This document shows, piece by piece, positions 19,813 to 28,905 of a stretch of DNA of 64,000 nucleotides. The DNA comes from Streptomyces sp. B21-105 (lineage in GTDB: Bacteria; Actinomycetota; Actinomycetes; Streptomycetales; Streptomycetaceae). The translations under genes were made by a program, and so were the position numbers. Each line of letters begins with the position of its first letter. Positions within the stretch are counted from its first letter, which is position 1. Below the pieces are notes generated by a model that saw only the letters and a list, made by a program, of their open reading frames with translations, made no database searches and had not been told where the DNA came from. Where the stretch lies: contig NZ_JARUMJ010000001.1 in NCBI RefSeq assembly GCF_036898465.1, forward strand, positions 4,960,001 through 5,024,000. Reading direction: 5' to 3'.

Positions 19813-20649
19813 TCAGCTGCGGCGGACGATAGTGAGCCGCCCCTCCGCGATCTCGGGCACAGTGTGGCGAGGCACCGGCACCGGGGAGGCGAGCGAGGAG
19901 GCGAACGCGGCGACCAGGTCATGGGGGACGCTGGCGCTGAAGCTGGCGCACCACAGATACGGCGCACCGGGCACGGGCTCCGCCCACGCCTGCCAACCCA
20001 TCAAATCCGGCCGCGGGTCGGCGTCCTCGATGAGCGGCGGCAGCATCTCCAGAGAGACGCAGGAGGAGAACCCTGGGTCCGTGGCAGTGGTGTGGGGCCG
20101 GTCCACGTCGCGGATCCAGCCCCGGACACTGAGCGCGTCGAGGACCGTCTCGGGCTCCTTGAAGGCGACGTCGGGCCCCTCACAGGCGTCGAGCGCCATG
20201 AGGAGATCGGCGAGCGCCTCGTAGGAGACGCCGGTGGTGAAGTACGCGTTCCACTCCGGCATCGCGGAGGCGGCATGCGCGCGGGCGCTCAGCTGCCAGG
20301 CGACGGGCAGACCGCCCAGCTCGAACGGGTAGGCCGCGAGGATCCACTCGGCGCCACGCAGCCCGTCCGGGCTTACGTACAGAAGGGTGTGACGGGAGGT
20401 GGGCCACATGCGCCAGCCGAGGTCGGACAGGATGTCGCCGGTCCGTTCGGCGAGCACACCGTCGTCGCCGGCCAGATGACGCGGGGTGACCCAGTACACC
20501 GGGTCCGGCAAGTCCGGTCGGGAGCGGTCGCTGGAGTGGTGCGGGAGCAGGGGCGCCTCCATGAGCTCGTGGGGTAGAAACTGGCCGTCCAGGATCATCG
20601 GCATCACTTCGCTGACCAGGTCTTCCGGCAAGGTGTTGGAGGGTGACAT
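19813..20649 (-). CDS. DUF317 domain protein
   Basis: A 278-aa protein (ATG at 20649). The DUF317 pattern is clear: VYWVTPRHLAGDDG, GWRMWPTSRHTLLYVSPDG and WILAAYPFELGGLPVAWQLSARAHA, followed by ALDACEGPDVAFKEPE and a second, shorter half. DUF317 proteins are abundant in Streptomyces genomes and mobile elements and have no established biochemical role. Confidence 0.8.
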   Translation of the reverse strand: MSPSNTLPEDLVSEVMPMILDGQFLPHELMEAPLLPHHSSDRSRPDLPDPVYWVTPRHLAGDDGVLAERTGDILSDLGWRMWPTSRHTLLYVSPDGLRGAEWILAAYPFELGGLPVAWQLSARAHAASAMPEWNAYFTTGVSYEALADLLMALDACEGPDVAFKEPETVLDALSVRGWIRDVDRPHTTATDPGFSSCVSLEMLPPLIEDADPRPDLMGWQAWAEPVPGAPYLWCASFSASVPHDLVAAFASSLASPVPVPRHTVPEIAEGRLTIVRRS

Positions 20650-21092
20650 GGCTGTACGGCTGTTCGCCAGTCGTTTCGGGATCTTTCCTGTCTGCCTGCG
20701 GCGAAATAGTGGAAATATGGACAGGATTGCCCAAAGAGGCGGGCCGCGCCCATCGCAGCTCCGGCGTGTGATCGCCAGCGGCATACGTTGCAGTGGCCCT
20801 CGACGGGCGGCCGCCGATGGTACGCAGCGCGGTCAACATCCCGCACTTGATCGACTAGCCTGAGAGTCCTAGCCCTGCCGTTGTCGTAGCCGACAGCGCG
20901 CCTTGCGGAAGCTGGTGCACCCCATGGCGCAGACGCGCCCTTGACCAAGGTCTACGAGGACTGTTCCGTTAGGGAAGTTGGGGCGTCGTACTCGGGGGTT
21001 GCCTTCGTGACCAGGTCGGTTGGCAGTGCGTGGTGTCTCATCAGCGGCACCAGGGGGGAATCGGCCGCTCCCTCGGCTGCTGGGGCCTCTGT
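20650..21092. other. Divergent intergenic region between the DUF317 and STAND genes
   Basis: About 440 bp, locally richer in A/T (for example GAAATAGTGGAAATATGG near 20703). No reading frame with Streptomyces-like third-position bias is seen. It should contain the promoters of the two divergent genes. No clear operator was found. Confidence 0.45.
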
Positions 21093-23849
21093 ATGAGACT
21101 CCGGCGCGGGATCGCGATCGCCGTCGTCGCTGGAGGCGGCGCTGTGACCACCATGCTGGTCGGGCTCGTCACGAACGCCGTGTCCGATGAGTCGCGGTGG
21201 CCCGGCTGGCTTGGGTGGTTACAGGAGCACGCCTGGTTCTCGTTCGTCGTGCTGGGCGTGACGATGGCGGGGCTGACGGCCCTGCTCGCCGGACTCTCCG
21301 AGACTCGGCCTCCCACCCCTCCGGGGCGACCGGAGGATGGAACGGGGCCGCCGGGGGCAGCCCAGGTGCTGCGTTCGTTGCCGCGCGACACCGCCGCGTT
21401 CACCGACCGTGCCGCGGAGCTGGAGCGGCTGGTGGGCTCGGTGCGGGCCTCACAGGAGCGCGGCGAGGGGCTGCCCGTTCACGTGATCGACGGCATGCCC
21501 GGCGTCGGGAAGACCACCTTCGCCGTGCACGCCGGCCACCTGCTCTCGGAGCGGTTCCCCGACGGACAGCTCTTCGTGAATCTCAACGGACACACGCCGG
21601 GGCGTACTCCGGTACAGGCCGGCGAGGCGCTCGCCTCGCTTCTCGCGGCCGCCGGCGTGCCGACGCAGCAGATTCCCGTCGGTGATGACGTCGGAGCGGT
21701 CACGGAGGCCCGGGCCGCCATGTGGCGGAGCAGGTTCGCGGACAAGAAGGCGCTGCTGATTCTCGACAACGCGGCCAGTTACCGGCAGCTGGAGCCGCTG
21801 CTCCCCGGTGGGAGCGGGTGCCTGGTGTTGGTGACCAGCCGCAAGCGGCTGGTGGCGAACGAGGAGGTGGTCATGTCGGTGGACGCACTGCCGCCGGATC
21901 ACGCTGTCGACCTCTTCGTACGGCTCAGTGGGCGACCGGCCGACGCTCTCGGCCGGGATGTGGTGGACCCGTTGGTGCGGCTGTGCGGGTGTCTGCCGCT
22001 GGGGGTATCGCTGCTCGCGGCACGGCTGCGGCACCATCCGTCCTGGAGCGCCGAGGACCTGCGCGGGCGGCTGCTGGCGGCGCGGGACCGCCTGGGAGAG
22101 CTGCGCGCCGGGGAGCGCGCCGTCACCGCGACGTTCGATCTCTCCTATCGGGATCTCGCGCCGGAGCGGCAGCGCTTCTTCCGGCGGCTCGGGTTCTTCC
22201 CCGGCACCGATCTCGACCCGCACGTCGGTGCGGCTCTGGGTGACGTCTCGGTCGTAGCGGCCCGTCTGCACCTCGAGGCGCTCTACGACGACCACCTGAT
22301 CGACGAACAACCGGGGAGTCGCTACCGGCTGCACGATCTCCTGCGGGACTACGCTCGCGGTCTCGCCGCCGAGGGGGACAGCATGGACCACGCACAGGCC
22401 GTACAGCGTGTGTGCGCCTACTACCTGGCCGCTCTCACTGTCGTGAACGGGCACATCGGGCGCAGTGGTGCCGTAGTGCCACCGGCGCCGGACGGCGCCT
22501 CGCGGGTGGAGACTCCGCCCCTGGAGTCGCGGGCGGACGCGTTGAGCTGGCTGGAGACCGAGCGGGCCAATATCCTGGCCTGCGTCCGACGGGCGAACGG
22601 CCTCGCCCTGTACGACCTCGTGGTCCGGCTCGCCGCCGCCATGGCGCCCTTCCTGCGCCAGGCCGGCCCCTGGGACCAGGCCGTTGGGCTCCATCGGACC
22701 GCCGCCGAGGCCGCCCGCCATACCGGCGACCAGAGGGCCCGGGGCGACGCTCTCGCCGAACTCGGCGTCGTACGCCGTTTCATGGCTGCCTACCCACAGG
22801 CGATCGAGGCCCTCAACGACGCGGTGACGGCGTACGAAGCGGTCGACGAACGGCGCGGCAAGGCGGAAGCTCTAAACCAGCTCGGCATCGTCTGGTACCT
22901 GACCGCGGACAACGAGGACGCGGCCCGCGCCCAGACCGAGGCCCTCGCCCTCTACCGTGAGCTGGGATACCGGCTCGGACAAGCGAACGCGCTCGCCGAT
23001 CTCGGGATGACGCACCGGCAGATGAGCCGGTTCGACGCGGCAGTGGAGGCGCAGAGCGAGGCCCTGACGATCTACCGAGAACTCGGCGACCGGTACGGGG
23101 AAGCGAACTCCCTGCGAGACCTGGGCGTCGTGCACTGCCTCATGGGCGCGTACGACATCGCCGCGCGGCATCACCAGGAAGCGTTCGACATCTACCTGGA
23201 GCTGGACGACCGTGTGCACCAGGCTTACGCACTGAACGAGTTGGGCGTCATCCGACGGCTGACCGGAGACATCGAGGCAGCGCGGACGGCACACAGCCAG
23301 GCCCTGACGCACTTCACCGAGCTCGGTGAACGGTTCGGCCACGCGACCAGCGTCCGTCACCTTGGCGTCGTGGACCGCATTTCCGGGGATGCGACAGCGG
23401 CCATCCGGCTTCTGGAGGAGGCGCTGGACGCCTACCGCGAACTCGGCAGCCGCGGAGGTGAGGCCGCCTCGCTGAGCGAGCTGGGCGTGGCGCGCGGCAT
23501 CGTCGGTGAGCGCGACGGCGCGACCGAGGCGTTCCAACGCGGTTTGGAGATCCTTCGGGGCCTGGACGACCGGTGCGGCGAGGCAGAGGTACTGAACCAC
23601 TGGGGGATGCTGTTGTTCACCTCCGATGAACCGACGGCCGCCCGTCGGCACTTCGATCAGGCGCTCACGCTTGCACGGGACATCCAGTGCCCGCTGGAGG
23701 AGGCGCGGGCACTGGAGGGCATCGGCCGCTGCGACTGGACGATTGACGGGCCTGGTCACGGCGTGGGCTCGCTGCGAGCCGCCGTGACCGTGTACCGGCG
23801 GTTGGGAGTGAGCGCGTCCGTGGACGACATCGAACGGTTGCTGGTGTAG
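21093..23849 (+). CDS. STAND NTPase with TPR repeats (Fxs-like RiPP system)
   Basis: A 918-aa protein starting MRLRRGIAIAVV. Two TM helices (about residues 5-27 and 45-68) are followed by a linker and an NB-ARC/STAND ATPase: Walker A GMPGVGKTT at 134-142, Walker B LLILDNA, and VLVTSRKR. A winged-helix region and then about eight TPR/Kinesin-light-chain-like repeats (from about residue 540) follow, with the recurring phrase LGDRYGEANSLRDLGVVH. It resembles AfsR-type proteins without the SARP DNA-binding domain. TPR STAND proteins accompany FxSxx-type radical-SAM RiPP loci, and a radical-SAM gene lies 360 bp downstream. A signalling role is inferred. Confidence 0.75.
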   Translation: MRLRRGIAIAVVAGGGAVTTMLVGLVTNAVSDESRWPGWLGWLQEHAWFSFVVLGVTMAGLTALLAGLSETRPPTPPGRPEDGTGPPGAAQVLRSLPRDTAAFTDRAAELERLVGSVRASQERGEGLPVHVIDGMPGVGKTTFAVHAGHLLSERFPDGQLFVNLNGHTPGRTPVQAGEALASLLAAAGVPTQQIPVGDDVGAVTEARAAMWRSRFADKKALLILDNAASYRQLEPLLPGGSGCLVLVTSRKRLVANEEVVMSVDALPPDHAVDLFVRLSGRPADALGRDVVDPLVRLCGCLPLGVSLLAARLRHHPSWSAEDLRGRLLAARDRLGELRAGERAVTATFDLSYRDLAPERQRFFRRLGFFPGTDLDPHVGAALGDVSVVAARLHLEALYDDHLIDEQPGSRYRLHDLLRDYARGLAAEGDSMDHAQAVQRVCAYYLAALTVVNGHIGRSGAVVPPAPDGASRVETPPLESRADALSWLETERANILACVRRANGLALYDLVVRLAAAMAPFLRQAGPWDQAVGLHRTAAEAARHTGDQRARGDALAELGVVRRFMAAYPQAIEALNDAVTAYEAVDERRGKAEALNQLGIVWYLTADNEDAARAQTEALALYRELGYRLGQANALADLGMTHRQMSRFDAAVEAQSEALTIYRELGDRYGEANSLRDLGVVHCLMGAYDIAARHHQEAFDIYLELDDRVHQAYALNELGVIRRLTGDIEAARTAHSQALTHFTELGERFGHATSVRHLGVVDRISGDATAAIRLLEEALDAYRELGSRGGEAASLSELGVARGIVGERDGATEAFQRGLEILRGLDDRCGEAEVLNHWGMLLFTSDEPTAARRHFDQALTLARDIQCPLEEARALEGIGRCDWTIDGPGHGVGSLRAAVTVYRRLGVSASVDDIERLLV

Positions 23850-23988
23850 CGGTCCGACTGACGCCGACCATGTGGCCGAATTTCCTGTGCCAGGTGGGTG
23901 GTTGAGGATGCTACGTTTCCGGCTGATCTGTCGCTTCAACCCCGTCGCACCGTGCCACCTCCGGCACGTACCTCACGAGGAGCGTTGG

Positions 23989-24192
23989 ATGCCGTCACCC
24001 ACGTCCGTCACCGAGCCACGCACCATCACGCCCGTCGGCCCGGCGTCCACGGAGCCGACGGTGGCCGGCACCGCCGTCCTGGACCACGTGGCCGCCCGCG
24101 TCCGGCAGCGGCTGGAGGCCGAGGAGGGCGCGACGAGCCGGGTCGGTGACGGTGCCCACGCGGCCTCGCTCATCTGGCCCTGGCCGCTGTGA
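23989..24192 (+). CDS. Candidate RiPP precursor peptide
   Basis: 67 codons. The ATG at 23989 has a strong ribosome site (CGAGGAG at 23976-23982). The leader-like part contains VLDHVAARVRQRLEAEEG, an amphipathic helix suited to recognition. The C-terminus is HAASLIWPWPL-stop, directly before the radical-SAM gene. Position, size and abrupt aromatic end fit a peptide-maturase substrate. It does not end in the FxSxx motif of classical FxsA precursors. The Trp-Pro-Trp tail would be the expected modification site if it is a substrate. Confidence 0.6.
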   Translation: MPSPTSVTEPRTITPVGPASTEPTVAGTAVLDHVAARVRQRLEAEEGATSRVGDGAHAASLIWPWPL

Positions 24193-24205
24193 GCACGTCC
24201 GCTCG

Positions 24206-25375
24206 ATGACAGAACCCGAAGAACCCGAAGGCCCCGTACCTTTTCAGACGTTCATCCTCAAGGTCGCCAACCGCTGCAACATCGACTGCGACTACTGCTT
24301 CGTCTTCAACTCCAAGGACCAGGCGGCGCGGCGCCTGCCCGCCCGAATGGACCTTGCTGTGGCCCGGGCTGCGGCCCGGCGGATCGGTGAGCACGCGTCC
24401 GCACACCGCCTTCGGACCATCCACGTCGTCCTGCACGGCGGGGAGCCGCTTCTCGTCGGCGTCGGGCACATGGCCGGTCTGTTGGAGGCCGTCCGGGAGG
24501 AGGCGCCGACGGGGACCCGGGTCCTCTTCGAGCTCCAGACCAACGGGACTCTTCTGTCCGGTGCGTGGCTGGACCTCTTCGAGCGGTACGAGGTCGCGGT
24601 CGGCGTCAGCCTCGACGGGCCGCCACCTGCGAATGACCGGCACCGGCTGACCCACACTGGGCGGTCGAGCGCCGCCTCCGCCGTGCGCGGCATCGAACTC
24701 CTGCGGTCGCGGCCACACCTGTTCGCGGGGCTGCTCGCCGTCGTGGACCTGGCCAACGACCCCGTGGAGGTCCACGACTACCTGGCGGCGTTCGAACCGC
24801 CCGTGATCGACTTCGGCCTGCCGCACGCGACCCACGACGACCCGCCGCACCGCTCCGACCCGAGCGTGCCCGAGTACGGGCTGTGGATGAGCAGGGTGTA
24901 CGACGCCTGGCTCGCCCGGCCCGAGTACCGGCACAGCGTCCGGATGCTGGAGGACATCGTGGCCCTCAGCTCTGGCGTGCGCGGCTCGGTGGAGACGCTC
25001 GGCCTGGCCCCGCCCACGAGCGTCGTGATCGAGTCCGACGGCTCCATCGAGGCCGTGGACACCCTGCGGTCGGTCGAGGAGGGTGCCACCTGGCTCGGCC
25101 TCGACGTCCTCCGCCACTCCGTCGACGAAGCTCTGTCCCATCCGAAGCTGCTGCACCGGCAGCACGGCAAGGAAGCGCTCGCCGAGCAGTGCCGCGCCTG
25201 CCCACTCGTGGACGTGTGCGGCGGTGGCTACCTCCCACACCGCTTCAGCGAAGCCCAGGGCTATCGGAACCCGTCTGTCTACTGCGCGGACCTGGAGTAC
25301 CTCATCCGACACGTCCAGGGCTCCCTGCGGCAGCACGGCTGGAACCCGTGTGCGCAGGCCGCCTCGTCGCCGTAG
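24206..25375 (+). CDS. SPASM radical-SAM peptide maturase (FxsB-like)
   Basis: A 389-aa enzyme. The radical-SAM cluster cysteines are C24, C28 and C31 in CNIDCDYC. HGGEPLLVG and LQTNGTLL are the SAM-binding strands. The C-terminal SPASM part (CRACPLVDVCGGGYLPHRF...NPSVYC) has the CGGGYLPHR/NPSVYC pattern I associate with the FxsB/HaaB group, which forms cyclophane or related C-C crosslinks in peptides. The ATG at 24206 lies 14 bp after the precursor stop; its ribosome site is weak, so translation may be coupled. The substrate is probably the preceding peptide. Confidence 0.8.
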   Translation: MTEPEEPEGPVPFQTFILKVANRCNIDCDYCFVFNSKDQAARRLPARMDLAVARAAARRIGEHASAHRLRTIHVVLHGGEPLLVGVGHMAGLLEAVREEAPTGTRVLFELQTNGTLLSGAWLDLFERYEVAVGVSLDGPPPANDRHRLTHTGRSSAASAVRGIELLRSRPHLFAGLLAVVDLANDPVEVHDYLAAFEPPVIDFGLPHATHDDPPHRSDPSVPEYGLWMSRVYDAWLARPEYRHSVRMLEDIVALSSGVRGSVETLGLAPPTSVVIESDGSIEAVDTLRSVEEGATWLGLDVLRHSVDEALSHPKLLHRQHGKEALAEQCRACPLVDVCGGGYLPHRFSEAQGYRNPSVYCADLEYLIRHVQGSLRQHGWNPCAQAASSP

Positions 25376-25467
25376 ACGCGTGTGCCGTACCGCCAGGAGG
25401 GGATCACGCGTTGGAACGAACGAGTGCAGCAGCGACCGAAGCAATCGAGGAAGGACAGGAGGCACCG

Positions 25468-25947
25468 ATGACCGTGACGATCCGTCCCGCAGAGAAGCGG
25501 GACGTCCCGGCCATGGCCGAGCTGATCGAGGATATCGAGCGGTTCTACGGGGCGACCGACACAGATATCCAGCCGATCGAGGAGCGCCGCCTCCAAGTGG
25601 AAGAAGCCCTCTTCGGCGTGCCACCGCTGGCCTCCGCCCTGCTCGTCGAGGACGAGACCGGGGACATCGTTGGCCTCGCCGCCTATTCCTTCCTCTGGCC
25701 GGCCGCCGGCTCCTCGCACTCCCTGTTCCTGAAGGAGCTCTACGTCCGCGACACCCTGCGTCGGCAGGGCATCGGAGCTCGCCTCATGGACGAACTCCGC
25801 GCTTTGGCCGCCGCGCGCCCCGGGTGCAGCCGGATGGAATGGATGGCTGACCGCGACAACCCAGGCGCACGGGCCTTCTACGAGTCGCGCGGGTTCGCCG
25901 AGTCCGAGGGGAAGATTGTTTACCGGGTCGACTCCGGCACCGCGTGA
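25468..25947 (+). CDS. GNAT-family N-acetyltransferase
   Basis: A 159-aa protein with a GNAT fold: TVTIRPAEKRDVPAMAELI at the N-terminus, then LFLKELYVRDTLRRQGIGARLMDEL with the acetyl-CoA pyrophosphate-binding RRQGIG (motif A), and MADRDNPGARAFYESRGF (motif B). The ATG has AGGAGG 6 bp upstream; an in-frame TTG at 25411 is less likely. It follows the radical-SAM gene by 92 bp in the same direction. It could acetylate the modified peptide or give self-resistance, or be unrelated. Confidence 0.85.
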   Translation: MTVTIRPAEKRDVPAMAELIEDIERFYGATDTDIQPIEERRLQVEEALFGVPPLASALLVEDETGDIVGLAAYSFLWPAAGSSHSLFLKELYVRDTLRRQGIGARLMDELRALAAARPGCSRMEWMADRDNPGARAFYESRGFAESEGKIVYRVDSGTA

Positions 25948-25963
25948 GGGTGGTACAAGACCA

Positions 25964-26332
25964 GTGGAAGTAGAGCGCTGCGAGGAGTGCGGCAGCAGGA
26001 TCGTCATCGGGCTCGGATGCGAATGTCCGCCGGGCTCGTCCGCCTTGGCGCCCACGCGTTCCGTAGGCACGTTCGTGAAGAGGGACTGGCGTACTCACCC
26101 GGATGACACGATCCTGATCTCCCCGGCTCGGTGCGCGCACAGGCCCGGCTGGTGCGACCACATGACCGAGGACGACGTACGGTCGCCGCGGTGGGGGTGG
26201 ATCACGAATCCTCCACCTGGGCTTTGGGAGCGGTTGAGCACTGCTTCTCCGGCGACTGCCACCGCGGGCAACCCGAGCCGACGGGCCGTACGGCGGTGCA
26301 CCGACTGCGAGTTGAACCTCGCGCAGGGCTGA
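25964..26332 (+). CDS. Small Cys-rich hypothetical protein
   Basis: 122 codons from GTG at 25964. It has CEECGSRIVIGLGCECPPG at the start, CAHRPGWCDHM in the middle and CTDCELNLAQG at the end, making three potential metal-binding Cys clusters. Similar small Zn proteins occur in Streptomyces mobile elements without assigned function. It begins 16 bp after the acetyltransferase stop. Confidence 0.5.
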   Translation: MEVERCEECGSRIVIGLGCECPPGSSALAPTRSVGTFVKRDWRTHPDDTILISPARCAHRPGWCDHMTEDDVRSPRWGWITNPPPGLWERLSTASPATATAGNPSRRAVRRCTDCELNLAQG

Positions 26333-26417
26333 TCACAGCGCTCCGCTGCCGCGCTGATCCCGTTTCGTCTCGTGTCGGTGGCGCGGCCGTGACTGCCTAC
26401 GGCCGCGCCCGCCTGCG

Positions 26418-27641
26418 TCAGTAGGTGATGACGAGCCGCACGGAGGGCCGGTCGATCACAGCTCCGTGGGGGAGGCCGTTGTCCGGTGTGTCCGCGGGGT
26501 AGGCGGTGATCGAGGGTTCGACGGTTCTGGCCGGGCTCCAGGCGCGGATCTGTGCGCAGATCCGCTCGGCGAGATCGGCGCCGGCCGGGCCATAACCGAC
26601 GGCTCCGAGTCGGAACCGGGGTTCGGCAGCCGGGTCTTCGGCGGTGCGCTCCACGGTGAGGTACGCGATCGAGTCGCCCTCGACAAGGGCGGGGCTCAGG
26701 GCGGGTGAGGCGGGGCGGTGAAGGTCGGCCTCCATCGCCGCAGGTTTCGCTGTGATACGGCAGGTCGCTCGCTCTGTGGCGCTCAGGCGAAGCCAGACGC
26801 CGTCGAAGGACTCGACGGGGCCGACCGTCGTGTCGGTCCAGACGACCGATTTCGGCTGGGTGAGGGCGTCGCGCAGGAGTTCTGGGGCGATGGGTTGGTC
26901 CTCGTCCCAGTAGAGCCTGACGAGCCGGTCGTCGTCGATGTAGTCGTTCCGCTCTCCGTCCTGGCCGATCACCGGGAGGAAGCCACACATCTTCACGGAG
27001 TCGGACGTCATCCGGTCCTTCTCGCGTCGGAACGCCACGGACCGCGACAGCCCGCGCCATCGCAGAGGGACCACGAGGCGTCCGCCGACGGCGAGCTGGT
27101 CCCACCAGGCTCCGGGAAGGTCCCACATGCCGACGGCGGCGATCATGCGGTCGTAGGGGCTGAACTCCTCGGCGCCGAGGGCACCGTCCCTGGTGACCAC
27201 GCGAACGTCGTCGCATCCGTTCGCGTCCAGCATGCGGCGGGCGTAGGCCGTCACGTCGGGGTCGATGTCGCACGTGGTGACGTGTCCCGACGGTCCGGCG
27301 AGGTGTTTGAGCAGGGCGGCGTTGTAGCCGGTGCCGGCCCCGATCTCGAAGACGTTGTCGCCTTCACGGACTGCGAGTTGGACCAGCATGAAGTGCACGA
27401 CGTCGGGCTGGGAGGCGCAGCTCAGCGGGAGTGCGTCCTCGTCGGGGTTCTCCTTGATCGTCACGCTCTTGTTGGCGTACGCCTCCTGGAGGGGCGCGTC
27501 TGGGAGGAAGGCGTGGCGGGGTACGGTCCGCATGGCGGTCTCGACGCGTGCGTCGCGGAGGCCGGAGGGGTCCTGTTTCAGGATGGCGTCGACCAGGCGG
27601 TTGCGCAGGTCCTCGGGAGAGGCGCCGGTGTCCGTGTTCAT
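26418..27641 (-). CDS. PCMT-like methyltransferase of the FxLD lanthipeptide system
   Basis: A 407-aa protein related to protein-L-isoaspartate O-methyltransferase. The PCMT core has PRHAFLPDAPLQEAYANKSV, the SAM motif EIGAGTGYN at residues 99-107, and WDLPGAWWDQLAVGGRLVVPLRW. A C-terminal extension of about 190 aa, not present in housekeeping PCMT, matches what is annotated elsewhere as methyltransferase, FxLD system. In RiPP pathways such enzymes methylate an Asp of the core, giving aspartimide or isoaspartate. The precursor at 32035 contains an Asp-Gly in its core, the classic target geometry. It is transcribed with lanC and lanB. Confidence 0.85.
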   Translation of the reverse strand: MNTDTGASPEDLRNRLVDAILKQDPSGLRDARVETAMRTVPRHAFLPDAPLQEAYANKSVTIKENPDEDALPLSCASQPDVVHFMLVQLAVREGDNVFEIGAGTGYNAALLKHLAGPSGHVTTCDIDPDVTAYARRMLDANGCDDVRVVTRDGALGAEEFSPYDRMIAAVGMWDLPGAWWDQLAVGGRLVVPLRWRGLSRSVAFRREKDRMTSDSVKMCGFLPVIGQDGERNDYIDDDRLVRLYWDEDQPIAPELLRDALTQPKSVVWTDTTVGPVESFDGVWLRLSATERATCRITAKPAAMEADLHRPASPALSPALVEGDSIAYLTVERTAEDPAAEPRFRLGAVGYGPAGADLAERICAQIRAWSPARTVEPSITAYPADTPDNGLPHGAVIDRPSVRLVITY

Positions 27642-27729
27642 CGCGTCCTTTCGGAAGGTGCCCGGCCGTGCGTACGGCGAGGGCAGATCGTACTCATGTG
27701 CTCTGGTGGGCGGGGTGCGGTTCGCGACG

Positions 27730-28905
27730 TCATCCCGCGAGGAGCATGCAGCGGTCCCAGGGAACGGTGAGCGCCGTGTTGACGGGGGCGGTGAGACGGA
27801 CCAGGTGGATGCCTGCCGTGCCGTCCATGAGACCGGCTCCGTGCGGTAGTCCGCTCTGGTCCAGGTGCTCGTCGAGCCGGGCGTGCAGGTCGGGCAGACG
27901 CGCCGCGAGTTCGTCGTCGATGGCGTCGGCGGCGGCACGGGAGACGGTCTGTATGAGTCCCGCCCAGCCGTGGCAGAGGGACGCGTCGGTGAGCTGGGCG
28001 AGCTGCCGGTCGTCAGCCAGACATCCGGCGAGGGCTTGTTCGGCCTGGTGTTGCCGGTCGCGGTCGCCGAGGGCAATGCCGGCGAGTTGTTGGGCGCGGG
28101 CGATGCCGGGGGTGCCGTAGCACCAGGACGGGCGTGCCGGTCCTGGGCTCTGGAGCTTGCCGCGTCGGTGTTCGTCTCGGGTGATCAGGCCCGGCCACCA
28201 GGTGTACGAGCCGGTACCGGTGCGCCAGTGGTCGAGCCAGTCGCAGATCCGGGTGATGGCCTGCGTCTGTCCTGACACCGTGTGGCCGTGGCGCAGGGCC
28301 GTGGCCAGCAGCGCGAGCGGTCCGGCGATGCCGTGGGCGAGGCCGAGGTTGCCGTGTCCGCCGGGCCATCGTGGCGATGGGCGCAGATCGGGGCTGTCGC
28401 TGGTCCACCAGCCGGGCAGGGGTTGCGCGTCGAGGGTGATCGGTTCGGTCAGTCGCACCAGGTAGGCGAGGGTGTCTCGCAGTTCCGTCTTGTGGCCGCG
28501 GTGCAGGTGGTACGCGCCCAGCCCGGTCAGTCCGCTGATGAGGTCGTACTCGCCCATCGTGGGCAGCGCGCTGCGGTCGATGCGGGCGTGTGCCTGCCCG
28601 AGGCGGTGGCGCGTGACGTCGGCGACGTGTCTGTCCAGGGTCGCCAGGGCGCGTGCGGCGGTGTTCGTGTGCGAGAAGCTGAGGACGTAGGCAACGGCTG
28701 CGGCGCCCTCGTACAGTCCGCATGCTTCGGGGGTGGCCTGGATCGGGCCCTTGACCATGGCGGCGGCCCACGGCCGGAGCGCGTCCCGGTCTTCATCGTC
28801 GGCGCGGGCCCTGACGGCATGCAGCAGTGCGACTCCCGCCGCGCCGGAGTACAGCGACTGTCCCCAGCCGGGCCTGGTGGGTGTCGGCAGTGCGTCGTTG
28901 TTCAT
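27730..28905 (-). CDS. lanC: LanC-type lanthionine cyclase
   Basis: A 391-aa cyclase with the alpha-toroid repeats (SGLTGLGAYHLHRG, GHGNLGLAHGIAGPLALL, WCYGTPGIARAQQLAG, SLCHGWAGLIQ, GLMDGTAGIHLV). The zinc ligands are Cys262, Cys311 and His312. It catalyses Michael addition of Cys thiols onto dehydrated Ser/Thr. Its ATG overlaps the lanB stop (TGATG), so both are translated together. The family is typically about 400 aa, so it is full length. The long open frame that continues antisense-like through lanB in this frame is not real coding sequence. Confidence 0.93.
   Translation of the reverse strand: MNNDALPTPTRPGWGQSLYSGAAGVALLHAVRARADDEDRDALRPWAAAMVKGPIQATPEACGLYEGAAAVAYVLSFSHTNTAARALATLDRHVADVTRHRLGQAHARIDRSALPTMGEYDLISGLTGLGAYHLHRGHKTELRDTLAYLVRLTEPITLDAQPLPGWWTSDSPDLRPSPRWPGGHGNLGLAHGIAGPLALLATALRHGHTVSGQTQAITRICDWLDHWRTGTGSYTWWPGLITRDEHRRGKLQSPGPARPSWCYGTPGIARAQQLAGIALGDRDRQHQAEQALAGCLADDRQLAQLTDASLCHGWAGLIQTVSRAAADAIDDELAARLPDLHARLDEHLDQSGLPHGAGLMDGTAGIHLVRLTAPVNTALTVPWDRCMLLAG

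Noticed and set aside
23989..24192. Classical FxsA precursor
   Set aside because: The C-terminus is IWPWPL, without FxSxx; kept only as a candidate precursor of a related type.
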